Translations under genes and position numbers: made by a program
The notes under the pieces: generated by a model
Databases searched by the model: none
Seen by the model: the letters and a program-made list of their open reading frames with translations, nothing else
What the model was told of the DNA's origin: nothing
Source: UBA9547 sp044349205
GTDB lineage: Bacteria > Bacteroidota > Bacteroidia > Cytophagales > UBA9547
Length of the DNA stretch: 15,461 nt
Reading direction: 5' to 3'
Assembly (NCBI GenBank): GCA_044349205.1
Contig: JBIKRJ010000037.1
Coordinates: 1 to 15,461 of the forward strand
Part shown: positions 6,952-14,945 of the stretch, in pieces
Position numbering within the stretch: position 1 is the first letter of the stretch
Layout of the letters: the number at the start of each line of letters is the position of its first letter

Positions 6952-9900
6952 ATGAATTTTTTATTTTTATCGCGTGTTTTTTTGGGCTTTTTCCAATTTG
7001 GCTTGCTTGCCTGTGCGTATGCGCAAGGCAAAATGGAGTTCGATCACCTGAACCGCAATCAGGGATTGCCCACCAATACGGTAACGGCCATAGTGCAAGA
7101 CAAATATGGCATGTTGTGGTTTGGCTCGCAAAATGGTTTGGTGCGTTTCGATGGCTATGATTACAAGCTGTACGTGCAAGATCCTAAAGACACCAATTCT
7201 GTTGAAAACAATTTCATAGATTATCTTGGGCTAACCAAAGACGGTGATTTGATGATAGGCCACAAGGGCTATGGTTTTAGTATATATACTCTCGAAACAG
7301 GTGTATTTCAACGATTTGGACACGATCCGCGCAATCCCAATTCCTTGCGCAACGACCAAGTCATAGCTATGCATTCCGACCCAAAAGGGATAATATGGAT
7401 AGGTACAAACATGGGTTTGGAAAGGTATGACCCCAAAAGCGGTCTTTTCGAACATTATGACATAAAAGAGGGAAACAGTTCCCGCAAAGCCGCGGTCTCC
7501 TCCATAGTGCAGGAGCCCGACGGGCAATTGCTTTTGTATGTTTCGGGCAACAAAATAGCTCGCTTCAATCCCCAAAGTCGTTCTTACAGTTTTTTACCGA
7601 TCACTATAGCGCTTAATATTCACCTCAGGATAAATCGTGGTGGGGTGCTGTGTTTAGACAGAAAGGGCTATTTGTGGATTGGAACTGAATTTGAAGGTTT
7701 AATACGATACCATGAAAAGACTGGCGAGATAGTGAAGTACGATACCCAGAACAGCCAATTGAAGAGCAATGTCATCATGCAAATTGTAGAGGACAGCGAG
7801 GGTACGGTGTGGGTAGCAACCGATGGTGGCGGGCTTATGGAGTTTGGCTCAAATTCAGAAAAACCGATTATTCACCGATTCGACCCCAAAGACCCTACGT
7901 CGCTAAGCAGCAATGCCGTGTATTCCGTCTGCCAAACAAAGGAAGGGCATTTGTGGATAGCTGCTTTTTCGGCAGGGCTTAATATTCTGAAGAAAAACAA
8001 AAAGCGTTTTGAATTGTACAACGACAAAGGTTTGGTGGGCAAGTCGCTCAACAACAAGTCGGTGCTCTCTTTTGCAGAAACAGAAAATGGACAAATATGG
8101 GTGGGAACCGATGGGGGAGGATTGAATTTGTTCGACCCACTGAAAAAAACCTTTACCTATTACACCAAAGAAAACTCATCTATTTGTTCCAATGTCATCA
8201 AGACTTTGGTCAACGACAACGATGGGAACCTTTGGGTAGGTACGTATGCAAGTGGCTTGTGTGTGGCCAACTTTCAAAAGAAATATTTCAAGCATTTCCT
8301 TCCCTCCGATTTTACCAACGGGAAGAGTATTTCACGCTTCAATGTTTGGTCGCTGTCTAAAGCTAAAAACGGGAATTTGTGGGTTGGGGAGTTAGATGGT
8401 GGGCTCGATTACTACAATTTTGAAGAGGGGAAATTCAAAAATTATTACCACCTCATCCCCGAACTCAAAAAGTTGGTGACACCCAATTTTATGACGGTTT
8501 TTAACGACAAGGATGACAACTTGTGGGTTGGCACCCAAACCGAGGGTGCTTACAAAATAAGTGGTATGGGCAACAAAACCACTTCATTCAGACATCGCCC
8601 CAACGACCCCAAAAGCATCGTTTCTGATTATATTCAAGTCATTACCCAAGATTCTGAGGGCCGAATATGGATAGGTACCAAACAGGGCGGCCTTTCTATG
8701 TTGCCCAATTCTAAAGCCGAAAAGTTTGTGAATTTTACCGTTAGCAATGGCTTGCCAGGTAATACTGTATTCAGTGTTGTAGAAGACCACAAAAAAGATA
8801 TTTGGATTACGACCGACAAAGGATTGTGTAAATACGAACCCAAAACGGGTGTTTTCAGGACTTTTGACGAAAGCGACGGATTGCAGTCGCTCGAGTTTAA
8901 AATTGGAGCGGTGTACAAGGAAGCCAGTGGCCATATTTGCTTGGGTGGTCCCGAAGGTTTCAATCGTTTTCATCCCGATAGCATCGTGTACAATGTGCAC
9001 GCGCCCGAAGTGTACATTTCGGGAATAAAGCTTTTCAACAAGCCAATTGAGCCCAGACAATCCTACAACGACAAAGTATATTTTACCAAACCAATACATC
9101 TACTCGATACCCTATTGCTTAGTTACTCCGATTATGTGCTTTCCATCGACTTTACGGGGATTGACTACACCAGCCCCGAAAAAAACAAGTTTGCCTACAT
9201 GCTTGAAGGTCTTGAAAAAGATTGGAACACCGTGGATGCCAACAGGCGTAGCGCCAATTACACCAATTTGGCGCCAGGCCAATATGTGTTTCGTGTAAAA
9301 GCGGCCAACAACGATGGCGTGTGGAATGAAAAAGGCCGCTCGCTCATCATCATAGTGTCACCGCCTTGGTGGCAAACTTGGTGGTTTAGAATTTTGGCTA
9401 CAATCGCCATCTTATCCGCATTGGTCGGTTTTTATAAGTGGCGGGTTCGTCAGATAAGTGCAAGAAACATATTGCTCCAAAAGGTTGTTCAAGAACGCAC
9501 TGCCGAACTCAGAGAGGCCAACGAACACCTTTCGAACAGCAACGAGGAAATTAGATTATCGAACGAGCAATTGGAAAAACAGAATTCCGAAATTCTGAAA
9601 ATGAATGAAAAAATTTTGTTGCAAAAGAAGGAAATTTTGGAGCAAAAAGACGAATTGGAGCTCAAAAACAATCAGTTGAATCAAATAAATGCCACCAAAG
9701 ACAAATTGATTTCGATAATAGGACACGATTTGCGCAATCCGGTTTCGGCGCTTACCTCACTTACCGATATGTTGCAGGGAATGTATAAAAGTCTGTCGGA
9801 AAATGACATAACCCAAATACTGGGGCACATTCAGACCTCTTCTACCTCGCTCAAACTATTGGTAAACAATCTGTTGGACTGGGCATTGGTACAAAGCAAG

Positions 9901-10377
9901 CATGTAGAACCGCAACCCAAAAAAGTGGATTTGGCCAAAGCTGCCGAAGAATGTTTCAAATTATTGAAGTTGCATGCTGAAGGAAAAGGCATCCAATTTG
10001 ATTTGATTACCATGGAAGAGCATTTGGTTTTTGCTGATCCCAATATGTTGAAAACCATTTTACGCAACTTGGTAGGAAATGCAGTGAAATTTACTCCCGA
10101 AGGGGGTAGCATTTCCATTTCTAGCGAGCATACCGAAAAGGGCGAGCTGCTCATTACCGTTTCCGATACTGGTGTAGGCATGACCCAAGACAAAATAGAC
10201 CAGCTGTTGGACAACCAACTCATTGGCACCACTTCGGGCACTTCCAACGAAAAGGGAACAGGTTTGGGCTTGGTCATCGTAAGGGAATTTATAGAAGCCA
10301 ACCGCGGTCGTTTGGAAATCACAAGCACTCCCAATCAGGGAACCAAATTCAAGATATACTTGCCAGTAGCAGAATAG
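6952..10377 (+). CDS. Periplasmic-sensor histidine kinase with Reg_prop propellers and a Y_Y_Y domain
   Basis: This 1141-residue inner-membrane sensor kinase starts with a signal peptide (MNFLFLSRVF... AYA|Q, about residues 1-24). Next come at least twelve Reg_prop blades of the form 'lWiGT..GGL..fdp' from about residue 55 to 678, likely two stacked seven-blade propellers. A Y_Y_Y beta-sandwich follows (about 724-790), then one membrane helix (about 811-831) and a long coiled coil (about 844-918). The H-box IGHDLRNP carries the phospho-acceptor H925. The ATPase domain has N1043 (N-box), DTGVGM from D1072 and GTGLGL from 1102. This is the sensor half of a Bacteroidota hybrid two-component system, usually tuned to glycans. 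It ends at the ATPase domain with no receiver or AraC domain, and no response regulator gene lies nearby. The ATG at 6952 is preferred over TTG 6904 because of the signal peptide. The ligand is unknown. Confidence 0.92.
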   Translation: MNFLFLSRVFLGFFQFGLLACAYAQGKMEFDHLNRNQGLPTNTVTAIVQDKYGMLWFGSQNGLVRFDGYDYKLYVQDPKDTNSVENNFIDYLGLTKDGDLMIGHKGYGFSIYTLETGVFQRFGHDPRNPNSLRNDQVIAMHSDPKGIIWIGTNMGLERYDPKSGLFEHYDIKEGNSSRKAAVSSIVQEPDGQLLLYVSGNKIARFNPQSRSYSFLPITIALNIHLRINRGGVLCLDRKGYLWIGTEFEGLIRYHEKTGEIVKYDTQNSQLKSNVIMQIVEDSEGTVWVATDGGGLMEFGSNSEKPIIHRFDPKDPTSLSSNAVYSVCQTKEGHLWIAAFSAGLNILKKNKKRFELYNDKGLVGKSLNNKSVLSFAETENGQIWVGTDGGGLNLFDPLKKTFTYYTKENSSICSNVIKTLVNDNDGNLWVGTYASGLCVANFQKKYFKHFLPSDFTNGKSISRFNVWSLSKAKNGNLWVGELDGGLDYYNFEEGKFKNYYHLIPELKKLVTPNFMTVFNDKDDNLWVGTQTEGAYKISGMGNKTTSFRHRPNDPKSIVSDYIQVITQDSEGRIWIGTKQGGLSMLPNSKAEKFVNFTVSNGLPGNTVFSVVEDHKKDIWITTDKGLCKYEPKTGVFRTFDESDGLQSLEFKIGAVYKEASGHICLGGPEGFNRFHPDSIVYNVHAPEVYISGIKLFNKPIEPRQSYNDKVYFTKPIHLLDTLLLSYSDYVLSIDFTGIDYTSPEKNKFAYMLEGLEKDWNTVDANRRSANYTNLAPGQYVFRVKAANNDGVWNEKGRSLIIIVSPPWWQTWWFRILATIAILSALVGFYKWRVRQISARNILLQKVVQERTAELREANEHLSNSNEEIRLSNEQLEKQNSEILKMNEKILLQKKEILEQKDELELKNNQLNQINATKDKLISIIGHDLRNPVSALTSLTDMLQGMYKSLSENDITQILGHIQTSSTSLKLLVNNLLDWALVQSKHVEPQPKKVDLAKAAEECFKLLKLHAEGKGIQFDLITMEEHLVFADPNMLKTILRNLVGNAVKFTPEGGSISISSEHTEKGELLITVSDTGVGMTQDKIDQLLDNQLIGTTSGTSNEKGTGLGLVIVREFIEANRGRLEITSTPNQGTKFKIYLPVAE
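7114..8985 (+). repeat. Reg_prop beta-propeller repeats in the sensor kinase
   Basis: About twelve recognisable copies of the blade motif occur from LWFGSQNGLVRF (7114) to ICLGGPEGFNRF (8935-8970), typically 45-60 codons apart. Intermediate copies include IWIGTNMGLERY, VWVATDGGGLMEF, IWVGTDGGGLNLF and LWVGELDGGLDYY. The two-propeller total of fourteen is family knowledge; two blades would be too degenerate to see by eye. Confidence 0.8.
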
Positions 10378-10400
10378 CAATGGAATTGTGTTGCTCAGGC

Positions 10401-10440
10401 ATAATAAAAAAGGCTCGTGTAAACGAGCCTTTTTTATTAT
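10401..10440. terminator. Bidirectional intrinsic terminator between sensor kinase and pdhB
   Basis: An 18-bp perfect inverted repeat (10401-10418 with 10423-10440) is closed by the tetraloop GTAA, a GNRA-type loop in RNA. The GC core AGGCTCGT/ACGAGCCT is flanked by A and T tracts on both sides. It can therefore terminate both the plus-strand kinase (ends 10377) and the minus-strand pdhB (ends 10456). Confidence 0.92.
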
Positions 10441-10455
10441 TGATTAAAGGAAAAT

Positions 10456-11436
10456 CTAAGAACGGTACATCACAGCTTTGATAGCATCGATAGTGCGCTT
10501 GGTATTGGGAAGTATTTCTTCAATCAAAGTAGGGGCGTAGGGTAGTGGCAAATCTTTGTTAGCCACACGGTGCACAGGGGCATCTAGGTAATCGAATGCA
10601 TATTTTTGAACATGATAAGCAATTTCAGACGAAATACAGCTCAAATTCCATGCTTCTTCCAGACACACTAGGCGGTTGGTTTTTTTCACCGAGTCCACGA
10701 TTGTTTTGTAATCAATTGGCCTAACAGTAAGCAAGTCAATTACTTCTACCGAAATATTTTCTTTTGCCAATTCGGTTGCAGCGGCGTGGGCTATTTTCAT
10801 GAATTTCCCAAAGGATACCAAAGTGACATCGGTACCTTGTCTGTCGATGCTTGCCACACCCAAAGGAAGAGTGTATTCCCCTTCAGGCACTTCGCCTTTG
10901 TCGCCATACATCAGTTCCGATTCCATAAATATCACAGGATCTTCATCGCGAATAGACGATTTCAAAAGGCCTTTGGCATTGTATGGCGTAGACGCGACCA
11001 CCACTTTCAAACCAGGGGTGTTGGCGTACCAGTTTTCAAAATTTTGGGAGTGCTGGGAGCTAAGTTGTCCGGCATTTCCGGTGGGGCCACGAAAAACGAT
11101 AGGCACCGAGTATTGACCACCCGACATACTCATCATTTTGGCGGCACTGTTTATGATTTGGTCGATGGCTACCAAAGAGAAATTGAAGGTCATGAATTCG
11201 ATAATGGGGCGTAGGCCATTCATGGCGGCACCAATCCCAATACCCGTAAAACCCAATTCGGCAATTGGGGTGTCGATGATGCGTTCTGGTCCAAATTCTT
11301 CCAACATGCCTTGGCTTACCTTGTAGGCACCATTGTATTCGGCCACTTCTTCGCCCATCAGGAAAATGCTAGGGTCACGGCGCATTTCCTCGTTCATGGC
11401 TTCGCGCAAAGCTTCTCTGAATTGTATTTGTCTCAT
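10456..11436 (-). CDS. pdhB: Pyruvate dehydrogenase E1 component, beta subunit
   Basis: This 326-residue cytosolic subunit of the heterotetrameric E1 decarboxylates pyruvate with thiamine diphosphate and passes acetyl groups to E2. Seen in order: MGEEVAEYNGAYKVSQG (residues 27-43), DTPIAELGFTGIGIGAA with E60 (equivalent to the Glu that activates the ThDP aminopyrimidine), and SSQHSQ with H129 (matching the conserved active-site His of E1-beta). The transketolase C-terminal domain (VTLVSFG onwards) is complete. The start ATG at 11436 gives the typical MRQIQFREALREAMNEEM. No E1-alpha or E2 gene is in the window; pdhB lies 58 bp downstream of adk on the same strand and probably shares its transcript. 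A branched-chain 2-oxoacid E1-beta is the main alternative, but GEEVAEYNGAYKVSQG fits the pyruvate enzyme. Confidence 0.92.
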   Translation of the reverse strand: MRQIQFREALREAMNEEMRRDPSIFLMGEEVAEYNGAYKVSQGMLEEFGPERIIDTPIAELGFTGIGIGAAMNGLRPIIEFMTFNFSLVAIDQIINSAAKMMSMSGGQYSVPIVFRGPTGNAGQLSSQHSQNFENWYANTPGLKVVVASTPYNAKGLLKSSIRDEDPVIFMESELMYGDKGEVPEGEYTLPLGVASIDRQGTDVTLVSFGKFMKIAHAAATELAKENISVEVIDLLTVRPIDYKTIVDSVKKTNRLVCLEEAWNLSCISSEIAYHVQKYAFDYLDAPVHRVANKDLPLPYAPTLIEEILPNTKRTIDAIKAVMYRS

Positions 11437-11494
11437 CTTTTATTTGAAAAACGTGTGTAAAATTAGGATGAAATTGTGAGAAATGGGTTTTAAA

Positions 11495-12070
11495 TCACGC
11501 CACGGCGTCTATTTTTTTGCAAATATCCTGGAAGATATTTTCAATAGTCCCAATTCCATTTATTTCTGCAGTCTTGTTTTGCTTTCTGTAATATTCTTTC
11601 ACGGGGGTTGTTTCCGACTTATATACCTGAATTCTTTTTTGAATAACATTTGGGTCTACATCGTCGGCTCTGCCCGATGTTTTACCTCTTTCAAGCAATC
11701 GGCGCTTTAGTTCTTCTTCCTCCACCTCGAGCGAAACAAGCGTGGAAATTGCAGATTTTTTTGTGGATAGGAATTTGTCCAATGCCTCGGCCTGCGCAGC
11801 CGTACGAGGAAATCCGTCGAAAATAAAACCTTTTGCACTGGCATTTTTTTCTACTTCCGATTGTAGCATCTGAATGGTTACTTCGTCAGGAACCAATTGC
11901 CCATTGTCTATGTAGCTTTTTGCCAAATTCCCCAGTTCAGTACCTCCCTTGATGTTTGCACGAAATATGTCGCCAGTGGAAAGATGTACTAAGTGGTACT
12001 TTTTGATGATGTTTTCGCTTTGAGTTCCCTTGCCAGCACCGGGTGGACCAAAAAGAATAATGTTCAACAT
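11495..12070 (-). CDS. adk: Adenylate kinase (short-LID form)
   Basis: This 191-residue cytosolic enzyme catalyses ATP + AMP = 2 ADP. The P-loop GPPGAGKGT is at residues 8-16. The AMP-site motif STGDIFR is at 31-37, with DGFPRT at 85-90. In RLLERGKTSGRADD the LID is reduced to a short loop with R134 and D136-D137, without the Cys4 zinc-type long LID; this matches the compact adenylate kinases usual in Bacteroidota. The ATG at 12070 leads straight into the first beta strand (MLNIILFG), so the start is secure. It is the first gene of the likely adk-pdhB transcription unit. No consensus TAnnTTTG element for it was seen in the 12071-12295 region. Confidence 0.95.
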   Translation of the reverse strand: MLNIILFGPPGAGKGTQSENIIKKYHLVHLSTGDIFRANIKGGTELGNLAKSYIDNGQLVPDEVTIQMLQSEVEKNASAKGFIFDGFPRTAAQAEALDKFLSTKKSAISTLVSLEVEEEELKRRLLERGKTSGRADDVDPNVIQKRIQVYKSETTPVKEYYRKQNKTAEINGIGTIENIFQDICKKIDAVA

Positions 12071-12196
12071 GTTACAATAATGAAGGTTTTCAGAAAAACT
12101 TTGTAAAAGTAGGGATTATACATCATTTAACTACATAAGAGGCGCAAAAACTCCATTTGCCGCCATGATTTGGCACCCTTCCAATCTTTAGAATTT

Positions 12197-12227
12197 TTGA
12201 TGTTTAAGAGAAATAAATGTACATTTG
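12197..12227 (+). promoter_or_regulatory. Consensus Bacteroidota promoter for the S74 surface-protein gene
   Basis: TTG (12197-12199; TTTTTG in context) is followed after 20 nt by TACATTTG (12220-12227), a perfect TAnnTTTG -7 element. Transcription would start near 12234, giving a leader of about 60 nt before the ATG at 12296. It is the best promoter match on the plus strand. Confidence 0.6.
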
Positions 12228-12295
12228 GTGGACTCTTAGTTCATGTTTAGAGCATATAGTAATGGCTGCATTTACAGCAAGCTGAAATTCCGAAA

Positions 12296-14896
12296 ATGAA
12301 ATTAAAAATAGTTTTCTTCTTGTTTTTTTGTTCGACACTGCTTTCGTTTGGCCAAAGCACGGGTATCAATAACCCTACCCCAAATAGCAAAGCGGCATTA
12401 GATGTGGTTGCTTCGGGAAACCAAGGAATGCTGATACCCCGTATTACAGACGCACAGCGCTTGGCTATTGCCACCCCACCTACGGGATTAATTTGCTATT
12501 CCACTACCGACAATTTGATATGGTATTACAATGGCACGTCATGGGTTACACTGCCCAATAGTGCTACAAATTCTTGGACACAGGCAGGTTCCAATGTTGT
12601 TCTCACTACCATAACCAATAATGTGGGTATTGGGGTGACACCTGTTGCCAAACTTGAAGTGAGGGGAGCTGATGCTACCTCTACCAATTTTGCACTTCGC
12701 ATTAGTAACGCTAATCCAACTAACTTAATGACCATAGACAATGCAGGAAATGTTACCATTCCAGACTTGGTAGGGCCCGGGGTAGTGCAATCCGATGCTT
12801 CTGGTACTCTCTCTGTATTGTCAAATCCTACCACAGGCACCGGTTCTGCCAATAAGGTGGCTTTTTGGTCTGGCACTTCTGCATTGAGTTTCAATACCAA
12901 CTTTCATTGGGACAATAATAATGCTCGTTTGGGAATTGGCACATCATTACCCAATGCTTCACTGAATATTGGCTCTTCAGGAAACAATTGGAATTTGTTT
13001 TCGACAGAGGGTGATTTTAACATTGGAACCACTACACATCGTTTGAAAATGGGAATTGCAACGAGTGGAGGTGGGGCTGGCGATGCTTACATTTCCAGTC
13101 AAGGAGGAGCCAATAGGTTGTTCCTTGGTACAGGAAATACTTTTGCCACTACCCAAACGCTTACGTTGGCAAATGGAAGTGTGGGCATTGGTAACATTTC
13201 ACCTTCTTATGCACTTGATGTGGCAGGACAAGTCAACGCAACGACTGCAAGTACCAACTCCTTTGGCTTGAATCATCAATTTAGCACGGTAAGATTAAGT
13301 ACATACATTGGAAATAGTTACACAGGAAGTTCTATACTGGGTGCTTCCATCGGTACACAATCCGACAACCCCTTTTTTATATACGTGAATAACAATGGGG
13401 AGAAATTTTACATCGGCAATTCTACCCAAAGCTACAACATAGGGATAGGTACCAACAATCCCAAGAACAAGTTGGATATTGCTGGAAATGTGGTTGTTGG
13501 AGCTAGCTATGCAGGTGTCAATTCCGCTCCAACCAACGGATTGTTAGTTCAGGGAAATGTGGGTATCGGAACTACCACACCCAACGCACCCTTGGAATTT
13601 TCCAATGACATCACAAACAGGAAAATAGTTTTATACGAAACAGCCAATAACGACCACCAATTTTATGGTTTTGGTATAAACGGTGGTACACTTCGTTATC
13701 AAACAGATGCAGCTGGCGCCGACCATGTATTCTTTTCGGGGGCAAGTTCAACAACATCCAGCGAGTTGATGAGGATAAAGGGAAATGGAAATGTGGGTAT
13801 AGGTATTGCTCCCAGCTATAAATTGCATGTGTCGGGACAAACTTACCTGGATGCTGGTGCCACTAATAGTGCTCCATTGTTGGTTACTAGTAGCAATACT
13901 TGGGGTACTGCCATCCAAATTAGCAATACTTCATCCGGTGGTTCTACCTATGCGTTGGTGTCTGCTGGTTCGGCCCACACCGATTTGCCAGTAGGCTCCT
14001 TTGCGATTTCCAGTTTTGGTGGCCAGCATGCATTTTACATGGATGGTTCGAATGGAAATGCCATCATGGCCATTAGTGATCCATCTCAAAAAGTAGGAAT
14101 TGGACTTTCTACTCCTAGCGCAAGATTGCATGCATATGCCCCTTTCAATGCTGGAAACAATACTGTAGGTTATTTTGAAAATGATGCAGAAGCAGGTGGC
14201 ACCGCAGTGTTTGGTCAAACCACCTATAATTCGGCTAATGCGACCTCTGGTGCACGGTATGGAGGAAGGTTCAATGCTTGGTATGGTTTAGGAACACACT
14301 ATGGAGTGTATGGGTATGGCTTTGGAGGTTCTACCGCCTATGGAGTTTATGGAGTAGCCTCGGGTGCTACATCAACAAATTATGCAGGTTATTTTTCTGG
14401 AAGTGTGTATACCACAGTTTCCTACCTAAGTTCTGATAGAATCTTGAAAAATAATGTCTCACCATTTTCTGGCGCACTCAATTCTTTAAAACAAATAGAG
14501 GTAATGAACTACACCTACCGCAATGATGAAGATTATGGAAGAATGAACTTCCCTTCAGGTAATCAGATAGGTTTCATTGCACAAAATTTGGAAACGCAAT
14601 TTCCTCATTTGGTGAAAGAAAGTACTCACCCTGTGCCCTTGCTACCTGAAGAATTTAAGGGAAACGTGACAGAATCGGGTAGAGAGTTGAAATACAAAGT
14701 GGTGAATTACGACGGTATGATTCCTATTTTGACACAAGCCGTGAAAGAGCAGCAACTTTTAATTGATTCACTTTCCAATTCTCTCAAAACCAGTCAGATG
14801 GTAAATCAAAAACTGGCTACTGAAGTCGAAGAAATCAAGCGGACTTTGGGAATGGGAATCGATGCCCGCCACGTGGCTCGAAAGAAAAGTAGATAA
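12296..14896 (+). CDS. Exported fibre-like surface protein with C-terminal S74 self-cleaving chaperone domain
   Basis: This is an 866-residue protein. Its signal peptide is MKLKIVFFLFFCSTLLSFGQ (1-20). A Bacteroidota-typical head follows (ALDVVASGNQGMLIPR, then IWYYNGTSWV at about 81-90). Seven spaced '.VGIG...P...L.V.G' units lie between about residues 109 and 612. A Gly/Tyr-rich stretch (GVYGYGFGGSTAYGVYG) precedes the peptidase S74 domain. S713 and K718 in SDRILK have the Ser-Lys spacing of the family's catalytic dyad, so cleavage ahead of S713 would release a chaperone fragment of 154 residues. That fragment ends in a coiled coil (about 820-850). Family knowledge comes from phage endosialidases and tail fibres and from animal MYRF, where the domain trimerises the upstream chain. 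Here the signal peptide and chromosomal context favour a host surface fibre or adhesin. The binding target is unknown. Confidence 0.87.
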   Translation: MKLKIVFFLFFCSTLLSFGQSTGINNPTPNSKAALDVVASGNQGMLIPRITDAQRLAIATPPTGLICYSTTDNLIWYYNGTSWVTLPNSATNSWTQAGSNVVLTTITNNVGIGVTPVAKLEVRGADATSTNFALRISNANPTNLMTIDNAGNVTIPDLVGPGVVQSDASGTLSVLSNPTTGTGSANKVAFWSGTSALSFNTNFHWDNNNARLGIGTSLPNASLNIGSSGNNWNLFSTEGDFNIGTTTHRLKMGIATSGGGAGDAYISSQGGANRLFLGTGNTFATTQTLTLANGSVGIGNISPSYALDVAGQVNATTASTNSFGLNHQFSTVRLSTYIGNSYTGSSILGASIGTQSDNPFFIYVNNNGEKFYIGNSTQSYNIGIGTNNPKNKLDIAGNVVVGASYAGVNSAPTNGLLVQGNVGIGTTTPNAPLEFSNDITNRKIVLYETANNDHQFYGFGINGGTLRYQTDAAGADHVFFSGASSTTSSELMRIKGNGNVGIGIAPSYKLHVSGQTYLDAGATNSAPLLVTSSNTWGTAIQISNTSSGGSTYALVSAGSAHTDLPVGSFAISSFGGQHAFYMDGSNGNAIMAISDPSQKVGIGLSTPSARLHAYAPFNAGNNTVGYFENDAEAGGTAVFGQTTYNSANATSGARYGGRFNAWYGLGTHYGVYGYGFGGSTAYGVYGVASGATSTNYAGYFSGSVYTTVSYLSSDRILKNNVSPFSGALNSLKQIEVMNYTYRNDEDYGRMNFPSGNQIGFIAQNLETQFPHLVKESTHPVPLLPEEFKGNVTESGRELKYKVVNYDGMIPILTQAVKEQQLLIDSLSNSLKTSQMVNQKLATEVEEIKRTLGMGIDARHVARKKSR
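12620..14134 (+). repeat. 'GIGT.P' repeats in the S74 surface protein
   Basis: Seven units follow the pattern NVGIG-x-P-x-L-V-G, from NVGIGVTPVAKLEVRG (12620) to KVGIGLSTPSARLHAY (14090). They are separated by variable segments of about 40-110 residues. A degenerate unit, GINNPTPNSKAALDV, sits directly after the signal peptide. The repetitive beta-rich pattern suits a trimeric beta-structured stalk; that fold is inferred. Confidence 0.75.
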
Positions 14897-14907
14897 AATT
14901 CAAGCAT

Positions 14908-14924
14908 AAGTCATACTCTGACTT
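14908..14924. terminator. Weak hairpin between convergent S74 and UbiA-like genes
   Basis: AAGTCA (14908-14913) and TGACTT (14919-14924) form a 6-bp stem with loop TACTC, between the plus-strand stop at 14896 and the minus-strand stop at 14946. Only a broken T-rich stretch follows. It is much weaker than the two other terminators in this window, and the real terminators may differ. Confidence 0.3.
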
Positions 14925-14945
14925 TCTTGGATAAACTATTTCTTT

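Noticed and set aside
7006..7017. Lipobox-like LLAC in the sensor kinase signal peptide
   Set aside because: Leu at -2 is atypical, and the following AYA|Q is a good type I cleavage site; these kinases are membrane-spanning rather than lipoproteins.
8584..9099. 171-codon open frame antisense to the kinase sensor region
   Set aside because: Shadow of the Reg_prop/Y_Y_Y coding sequence with no recognisable protein features.
9831..10334. 167-codon open frame antisense to the kinase catalytic region
   Set aside because: It mirrors codon bias of the kinase on the opposite strand, shows no domain, and the plus-strand gene is certain.
12526..12900. 124-codon open frame antisense to the S74 gene
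   Set aside because: Lies wholly inside a convincing exported protein and has no motif or start context.
12296..14896. Prophage remnant suggested by the S74/tail-fibre similarity
   Set aside because: Signal peptide, own promoter and core metabolic neighbours (adk, UbiA-like); no phage structural or integrase genes in the window.
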